Source: JAJDOD01 sp039024895 (lineage in GTDB: Bacteria; Pseudomonadota; Alphaproteobacteria; Rhodobacterales; Rhodobacteraceae). From it: DNA of 64,000 nt. Below the pieces are notes generated by a model. It saw nothing but the letters and a program-made list of their open reading frames with translations, had not been told where the DNA came from and searched no databases. Positions 59,575 to 64,000 of the stretch are shown one piece after another (position 1 is the stretch's first letter; each line of letters begins with the position of its first letter). Location: positions 1 through 64,000 of the forward strand of contig JBCCPJ010000017.1 in assembly GCA_039024895.1 (NCBI GenBank). The letters are read 5' to 3'. A program made the position numbers and the translations under genes.

Positions 59575-60845
59575 TGCAGACAAGTTTTTCTGAAGAGCAG
59601 CTCAAGGATCCAGGAACTAAGCGGGCAAATGAAATCCTGCGCTCCTGTGTGCATTGTGGTTTTTGCACCGCAACGTGTCCCACGTACCAAGTGTTGGGCG
59701 ACGAATTAGACAGCCCGCGCGGGCGCATATACCTGATGAAAGATATGCTGGAAAATGACCGCCCAGCAGATGCGAAGACGGTTAAGCATATCGACCGTTG
59801 TTTGTCTTGCTTGGCGTGTATGTCGACCTGTCCATCGGGCGTTCACTACATGCATCTGGTCGATCATGCCCGTGCCCACATTGAGAAGACTTACAAGCGC
59901 CCGCTGTTTGAGCGCTTGCTACGCAACACGCTAGCGATGATATTGCCCTACCCCGGACGCTTCCGGTTGGCACTTCTCGGGGCGAAGATGGCGCGGCCTT
60001 TTAAAGCGCTAGTTCCCGATCCACGCTTGCGCGCCATGCTCGATATGGCCCCCAAGCGCATTCCGCCCGTCAGCCGCAACGATGATCCGCAGAGTTTTCC
60101 GCCGCAAGGCAAAGCAAGGATGCGCGTAGCGCTGATGACCGGATGTGCGCAGAAGGCGCTGAATACCAACATCAACGATGCGACGATCCGACTGCTCACA
60201 AGGCTCGGATGTGAAGTGGTCGTTGCCAAAGGTGCCGGGTGTTGCGGCGCACTGGTCCATCACATGGGCCGGGAGGATGAAAGCCACCGTTTTGCGGCCG
60301 ACAATATCAATGCCTGGACAGCTGAGGGCGTAGATGCGGTCGTCATCAACACCAGCGGCTGCGGCACAACGGTCAAAGACTATGGTCACATGTTTCGGAA
60401 TGATCCACTGGCGGAGAAAGCCGCCGAAGTGAGCGACAAAGCGATGGACGTCTCGGAACTTTTGAAAAAACTTGATGTTCAGGCACAAGCGCCCGTGCCG
60501 ATGAAAATTGCGTATCATGCGGCATGCTCTCTACAACATGGCCAGCAAATCAAAAGCGCGCCAAAGGATCTCCTGAAGAAGGCCGGTTTCGAAGTCGTAG
60601 AACCCAAAGATCCGCATCTTTGCTGTGGGTCAGCAGGCACATACAATTTGATGCAACCTGAGATCTCCGGCGAACTGAAGTCCCGTAAGGTTGCAACGCT
60701 CGAAGCGAAGACTCCGGACGCCATCGCCGCCGGGAATATTGGTTGTATGATGCAAATCGGTTCAGGCACCGACGTTCCAATTGTACATACTGTGGAGCTT
60801 TTGGACTGGGCGACCGGAGGCCCCAAGCCGATGGCGCTTGGCTGA
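59574..60845 (+). CDS. glcF: Glycolate oxidase iron-sulfur subunit GlcF
   Basis: A 423-residue subunit that passes electrons to the respiratory chain. Two 4Fe-4S motifs are CVHCGFCTATCP (about 23-34) and CLSCLACMSTCP (about 75-86). Two CCG domains follow, with CCGALVHHMGREDESH and LCCGSAGTYNLMQPEISGEL. The start ATG overlaps the glcE stop. It closes the glcDEF operon; no glc regulator gene lies next to it. Confidence 0.95.
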   Translation: MQTSFSEEQLKDPGTKRANEILRSCVHCGFCTATCPTYQVLGDELDSPRGRIYLMKDMLENDRPADAKTVKHIDRCLSCLACMSTCPSGVHYMHLVDHARAHIEKTYKRPLFERLLRNTLAMILPYPGRFRLALLGAKMARPFKALVPDPRLRAMLDMAPKRIPPVSRNDDPQSFPPQGKARMRVALMTGCAQKALNTNINDATIRLLTRLGCEVVVAKGAGCCGALVHHMGREDESHRFAADNINAWTAEGVDAVVINTSGCGTTVKDYGHMFRNDPLAEKAAEVSDKAMDVSELLKKLDVQAQAPVPMKIAYHAACSLQHGQQIKSAPKDLLKKAGFEVVEPKDPHLCCGSAGTYNLMQPEISGELKSRKVATLEAKTPDAIAAGNIGCMMQIGSGTDVPIVHTVELLDWATGGPKPMALG

Positions 60846-60919
60846 AACACAGAACTCGACATATTATTGCCGCATCACCCGGCTACTGACTCTGCCGAAG
60901 CGGGAAGAGGTCTGTTCAT

Positions 60920-61750
60920 ATGCGACTTGTGCTAGCCGCGGTTTTTGCGGCCCTTACCTCTGCATCTGCAGTGGCACAGGATGACGAATCCTCAAATCTT
61001 ACCAAGATAATGACGGCATACGACGCCCAGGGCTGGGAAGGTGTCGGCCGTTTGAACATTGGTTGGGGGGGCATGTGCACCGGCGCGCTGATCTCCCCCC
61101 GGATCGTGCTAACCGCCGCCCATTGTGCGTTTAACGCACATTCTGGGGAACTCATGAAGCCCGAAGACATCGTCTTTCACGCCGGTTTTCGGAATGGACA
61201 TGCAAAGGCCTCGCGGAGGGTGCGTCGCATTGTGACGCATCCCGACTACGTTTTTACGGGTGCGGAGGCGGCCGGGCACGTCGCGCATGATCTCGCTTTG
61301 TTTGAACTGGCAAGCGAAATTCGCCTGCCGAATGTAAAGCCTTTTGCGACAGCCAAACGACCGCGCAAGGGTCAAGCCGTTGGTGTGGTGTCCTACGCGC
61401 ATGACCGCGCGGACTCTCCGTCGATACAAGAAGTTTGCTATGTTCTCGCCCGACAGCGCGGCACGCTTGTTCTCTCGTGTAATGTTGATTTTGGCTCGTC
61501 AGGCGCGCCAATCTTCGCAGAACAGGATGGCCAGGCACGCATCGTTTCCGTCGTTTCTGCTAAGGCAGAGGTGCGGGGCCGAAAGGTGGCCTTGGGTACA
61601 AACCTGGAAAGGCCATTGTCCGAATTAATGGCTATCTTGAACAGCGGCGGCGGCCCTCAGGTTGTGTCGGCACCGGACGTCAACATTATGCGCCCCAATA
61701 CAACGCGCACTTTGTCTGGGGGCGACGGCGCAAAGTTCCTTCGACCGTGA
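60920..61750 (+). CDS. Secreted trypsin-like serine protease (first of two)
   Basis: A 276-residue protein with a signal peptide (residues 1-19, ending SAVAQ). The chymotrypsin-fold catalytic residues are His in LTAAHCAFN (about 64-69), Asp in HDLALFELAS and Ser in FGSSGAPIFA. The Ser loop is SSGAP, not the usual DSGGP. Trypsins often end with a short tail; here ~35 residues (GPQVVSAPDVNIMRPNTTRT) follow the last strand. It is followed by a paralogue after 32 bases. The target is unknown; it is probably periplasmic. Confidence 0.85.
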   Translation: MRLVLAAVFAALTSASAVAQDDESSNLTKIMTAYDAQGWEGVGRLNIGWGGMCTGALISPRIVLTAAHCAFNAHSGELMKPEDIVFHAGFRNGHAKASRRVRRIVTHPDYVFTGAEAAGHVAHDLALFELASEIRLPNVKPFATAKRPRKGQAVGVVSYAHDRADSPSIQEVCYVLARQRGTLVLSCNVDFGSSGAPIFAEQDGQARIVSVVSAKAEVRGRKVALGTNLERPLSELMAILNSGGGPQVVSAPDVNIMRPNTTRTLSGGDGAKFLRP

Positions 61751-61782
61751 CTTGACCTTGCGGCGCAAACCGACACGATCCG

Positions 61783-62439
61783 ATGATGCGGTTTCTGGTT
61801 TTAGTAATTTTGATTTTGCCGGGTGCTTCCTCGGCGGCGGACCTTTTCGCCTCGGCGGGCCGCATCGAGGGGTCTGACGGACGCGCCATTTGTTCGGCGT
61901 CCCTTATTGCGCCCGACATTATCGTCACAGCGGCCCATTGCGTTTCCGCAGAAAGTGAGCGCGCGCTTTTCTTTCGTCTAGGCAGCGAACCTGAGGGCGT
62001 TGCCTATCCTGTCAATCGCATCGAACAGCATCCGTTTTTTGAAGATTTTGGCCGGTATACGCGGCTCAGGTTCGATATTGCCCTTGGGCGTCTCTCTCAG
62101 CCGATCAAGTCTAGTCTCGCGAAACCCCTGACGCTCGGGAGCGACGCGGTGTTGGGCGAAAATCTCTACATCGTAAGTTGGCCGCGCGGTTCCGGCGAGC
62201 GACCGCGTCAGCGGCGTTGCTATGTGATCGAAGGCCAAATATCCGGCGTTGTCACGCTTGGGTGTCGGGTTCGCGGTGGAGAAAGTGGTGCGCCACTCAT
62301 GCGACTGACCGAAAACGGCGTTGAGCTTGTGGCAATCCTGAACAGCACATCGCGTCAAAAAGGCCAATCGGTCGCCTTGGCCGCGGACGTGAGATTGCGC
62401 ATTCCACCGCTCTTGGATCGACTAAGAAATACCCCTTGA
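61783..62439 (+). CDS. Secreted trypsin-like serine protease (second of two)
   Basis: A 218-residue paralogue of the preceding protein with a signal peptide of about 19 residues (FLVLVILILPGASSA). The catalytic His is in VTAAHCVSAES, Asp in RFDIALGRLSQ and Ser in RGGESGAPLMRLTENG. The Ser loop reads ESGAP. The two proteins share their order of motifs and even the cysteine-bearing strand before the Ser loop (CYVLARQ / CYVIEGQ). Its end overlaps the hsp20 promoter. No other function can be inferred. Confidence 0.83.
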   Translation: MMRFLVLVILILPGASSAADLFASAGRIEGSDGRAICSASLIAPDIIVTAAHCVSAESERALFFRLGSEPEGVAYPVNRIEQHPFFEDFGRYTRLRFDIALGRLSQPIKSSLAKPLTLGSDAVLGENLYIVSWPRGSGERPRQRRCYVIEGQISGVVTLGCRVRGGESGAPLMRLTENGVELVAILNSTSRQKGQSVALAADVRLRIPPLLDRLRNTP

Positions 62440-62463
62440 AACCACTTTTCGGCATTCCTAGCT
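62435..62463 (+). promoter_or_regulatory. Sigma-32 (RpoH)-type promoter of hsp20
   Basis: CTTG (62435-62438, within CCTTGAAAC) is followed after 18 bases by CCTAGCT (62457-62463). The alphaproteobacterial heat-shock consensus is CTTG, 17-18 bases, CYTAT-T, so this is close. The -35 lies across the stop codon of the upstream protease gene. Confidence 0.65.
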
Positions 62464-62504
62464 AACGGGTGTCGGAGGCCGATGAAGGCTCTGGCAGAAT
62501 CACC

Positions 62505-62554
62505 GCCTTGCCCCGTTGGGGAGGCATATTGGTATCGCTCAAAGGAGGATAACC
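62505..62554 (+). promoter_or_regulatory. ROSE-like RNA thermometer in the hsp20 leader
   Basis: The hsp20 leader contains a GCCT...CCCC / GGGG-AGGC hairpin (62505-62525). A second hairpin (62531-62554) pairs GGT...GCTC with GGAG...ACC, so that TCGCT (62535-62539) faces the Shine-Dalgarno GGAGG, ending two bases before the ATG at 62557. The conserved core of ROSE elements is U(U/C)GCU opposite the Shine-Dalgarno, including a G-G pair, and UCGCU matches it. ROSE elements open on heating to allow translation of small heat-shock genes. Confidence 0.6.
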
Positions 62555-62556
62555 TG

Positions 62557-63015
62557 ATGAGAAGGTTTGACCTTGCACCGTTGCATCGCGCAACCGTCGG
62601 ATTCGATCAAATCGCCGACATGATGGACCGTATTCTGTCTGACACAGCGCAGACACAGTCTTACCCACCCTACAACATTGAAAAAACTGCCGATGATGCT
62701 TGGCGCATCTCGATCGCCGTGGCTGGCTTCAGCGAAGACGACTTGAGTGTAGAAGTTCGCGAAAATGCGTTGGTTGTATCCGCGCGGAAGGCGGACGAGC
62801 CGGAAGATCGCGCATATCTGCACCGTGGAATTGCAAACCGCGCATTTGAACGGCGTTTCACACTCGCCGACCACGTACGCGTCTCGGGCGCAAGCCACGC
62901 AAACGGTATGCTCCACATTGATCTTTTGCGTGAAGTGCCAGAAGCACTGAAACCGCGCCGTATTCAGATCGCAGCGGGTGACACCGTGGAGGCAAAGGCC
63001 GTCGAAGCCTCTTAA
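62557..63015 (+). CDS. Small heat-shock protein Hsp20 (IbpA-like)
   Basis: A 152-residue chaperone that holds unfolded proteins. It has the N-terminal DLAPLHRATVGFDQIADMMD, then PPYNIEKTADDAWRISIAVA (about 42-61) opening the alpha-crystallin domain, FSEDDLSVEVRENALVVSAR, and FERRFTLADHVRVSGASHAN with GMLHIDLLREVPEA closing it. A strong AAAGGAGG precedes ATG 62557; an in-frame start at 62482 would overlap the leader. This IbpA-type protein is typically controlled by sigma-32 plus an RNA thermometer, and both seem to be present. Confidence 0.94.
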   Translation: MRRFDLAPLHRATVGFDQIADMMDRILSDTAQTQSYPPYNIEKTADDAWRISIAVAGFSEDDLSVEVRENALVVSARKADEPEDRAYLHRGIANRAFERRFTLADHVRVSGASHANGMLHIDLLREVPEALKPRRIQIAAGDTVEAKAVEAS

Positions 63016-63037
63016 ACCGTTTATAGACCTAAAAGCT

Positions 63038-63066
63038 GGGCCCGCTCTATCAAAAGCGGGCCCTTT
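63038..63066 (+). terminator. Terminator after hsp20
   Basis: GGGCCCGCT (63038-63046) and AGCGGGCCC (63055-63063) are perfect reverse complements with an 8-base loop, followed by TTT. A strong stem with a short T-run. Confidence 0.75.
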
Positions 63067-63137
63067 CCGCTTTACATCTTACAGGTAAAGCGGACGCGAC
63101 AGGTTATGTCATATTGACGTGGGTTTAGGAGGGTTTG

Positions 63138-63626
63138 ATGGCACCCAAACGTGGCTTTTGGTCGGGCATGACGCTGCAACTTCGCTTTCGTTGGTTCTTG
63201 GGCTTGGGGTATATCGTGGCCGCAATTTATGTTGCGTCTTCCGCACCGCTGCTCGGTGTAACACTGCTGATGCTCCCGGTTTTTTGGAGCGTCCTCGTCA
63301 TCTGGACAGGAAGCGAAGCGGGGGTCAGTTATGGACCACACAGCCGCAATCGCGAAACAGCTTTTAGCTATACCATAAAATACCTTTGGAACGTATCGAG
63401 AGGTCTCAAAGCACTCCTTGCCTTGTTAGGTGTCGCCGCAGTTATCGGCGGCCTTGGTTGGATCAGTACCGAGAATCTTCGTGTCGCTGCTTCAGAACCA
63501 ACTCTGACAGAGCGGGCCGTTAGTACCGCCGATGCCGCGGCGGAAAGGACCCGAGAAACAGCACGGAACTGGTATTCAACGGTGACAGGCTGGTTTGGTT
63601 CTGAGGAGGACGAAAGTCAGCCCTAA
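63138..63626 (+). CDS. Small membrane protein of unknown function (162 residues)
   Basis: Two or three hydrophobic segments lie in the N-terminal half (about 20-55: LGLGYIVAAIYVASSAPLLG, then LLMLPVFWSVLVIW) and one near 90-108 (LLALLGVAAVIGGLGWIS). A charged, Ala-rich coiled tail (ERAVSTADAAAERTRETARN) follows and ends in DESQP. ATG 63138 has TTTAGGAGGG upstream. It is transcribed away from the aldehyde-dehydrogenase-like gene and after the hsp20 terminator. No family recognised. Confidence 0.7.
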   Translation: MAPKRGFWSGMTLQLRFRWFLGLGYIVAAIYVASSAPLLGVTLLMLPVFWSVLVIWTGSEAGVSYGPHSRNRETAFSYTIKYLWNVSRGLKALLALLGVAAVIGGLGWISTENLRVAASEPTLTERAVSTADAAAERTRETARNWYSTVTGWFGSEEDESQP

Positions 63627-63630
63627 CTCT

Positions 63631-64000
63631 TTATTCTCCGTATGGGATCCATACGGTTTTCACCTCCGTCGCCGCATGGAGGAACGCCTCATCGGAGGGT
63701 CTGCCGCTGGCGATCCATGTTCGCTTCAGATTGCTGGCAGCCTCGAATTCTATCGTTTTGGAGAGATTTCGACTTGAGAAGCTCCAAACCGCGTCAATGT
63801 CAGCATGCCCGCCGATCGGCTTCGCCAATTCCTCATGCGCCCCGCTGAGTATATTGACCACACCGGCTGGAATATCTGACGTCTCGAGGACTTCGATAAA
63901 ATCCAAGGCAATGAGCGGGGCTTCTTCGGACGCTATGACCGTGAGGCAATTGCCCATGGAAAGCGCCGCGCCAATGATATCTGCCAAGTTGGTCAACGGC
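63631..64000 (-). CDS. Aldehyde-dehydrogenase-like protein, C-terminal end (runs off the window)
   Basis: The last 122 or so residues of a minus-strand gene whose start lies beyond base 64000. The frame reads PLTNLADIIGAALSMGNCLT, IPAGVVNILSGAHEELAKPI and HADIDAVWSFS, which match the NAD-binding region of aldehyde dehydrogenases. It then ends in TEVKTVWIPYGE, without the usual catalytic Cys domain. This fits the degenerate second domain of long double-domain aldehyde dehydrogenases found in this group; that is inference, as the first part is outside. Confidence 0.7.
   Translation of the reverse strand, partial: PLTNLADIIGAALSMGNCLTVIASEEAPLIALDFIEVLETSDIPAGVVNILSGAHEELAKPIGGHADIDAVWSFSSRNLSKTIEFEAASNLKRTWIASGRPSDEAFLHAATEVKTVWIPYGE

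Noticed and set aside
1..64000. Mobile elements, prophage, CRISPR arrays, tRNA or rRNA genes
   Set aside because: No transposase, integrase, phage structural gene, regularly spaced repeat or cloverleaf-like stretch was seen on either strand. The window looks like core chromosome.

Overview
The window is an ordinary stretch of alphaproteobacterial chromosome, most probably from a marine member of the Rhodobacterales (Roseobacter group). The evidence is the gene families and their order: a DmdC-like long acyl-CoA dehydrogenase in a beta-oxidation block with two MerR regulators, a plant-type glutamate-cysteine ligase, the tiny aa3 oxidase subunit IV, glcDEF, and the ubiB/ubiE/mutM/rpsT/dnaA neighbourhood. 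I see no insertion sequence, integrase, phage gene, CRISPR array, tRNA or rRNA. Almost all DNA is coding, and many neighbouring genes overlap by ATGA, GTGA, TTGA or TGATG, so translational coupling is the rule. Species, G+C and codon statistics were not computed.

Layout. 1-3587 (minus): molybdenum cofactor genes fdhD, a small unknown gene, mobA, a mobB fusion and the start of moeA. 3645-4672 (plus): amino acid exporter azlCD. 4807-4941: 44-residue cytochrome oxidase subunit IV. 5029-12750 (minus): a fatty acid/acyl-CoA degradation block with two tandem MerR regulators, a long acyl-CoA dehydrogenase, a small protein, a glutathione transferase, thiolase fadA, an NTF2-like protein and the multifunctional fadB-type enzyme. 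A palindrome in front of the first MerR gene is a likely operator. 12838-15103 (plus): two hotdog thioesterases and a MATE exporter. 15213-16585 (minus): pyrD and a DUF952 gene. 16679-19765: periplasmic nucleotidase, YqgE and a DsbD-N-like protein. 19844-24713 (minus): an RND efflux pump.

24804-29835 (minus) is a tightly packed run: pyrB, a tail-anchored unknown, a dihydroorotase-like gene that has lost its metal ligands (pyrC'-type), plsY, an 88-residue unknown, a family-4-like uracil-DNA glycosylase without iron-sulfur cysteines, and moaB. Then come gshA, a membrane protein, rsmE, ubiA (divergent), an inner-membrane OmpA-type protein with a coiled-coil partner, gyrB, aroQ, DUF3228, trhO, pncA and icd.

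43782-45160 holds rplJ-rplL with its own structured leader and terminator, separated from rplKA and rpoBC, which is unusual. ubiB, ubiE, mutM, an enoyl-CoA hydratase and rpsT lead into the replication genes dnaA, dnaN and recF, which are interrupted by a TauE-like transporter (apparently with a CTG start) and a photolyase/cryptochrome. 56994-60845 is glcDEF behind a promoter overlapped by a 25-base near-palindrome. The right end has two tandem secreted trypsin-like proteins, an hsp20 gene with a sigma-32-like promoter and a ROSE-like thermosensor hairpin, a small membrane protein, and the C-terminal end of an aldehyde dehydrogenase-like protein.

No clear new multi-gene system is visible. The best leads are small: the hsp20 control region, the isolated rplJL unit, the degenerate dihydroorotase with its unknown neighbour, the glycosylase without Fe-S ligands, the MobB fusion, the two operator palindromes, and several conserved-looking small proteins of unknown function.
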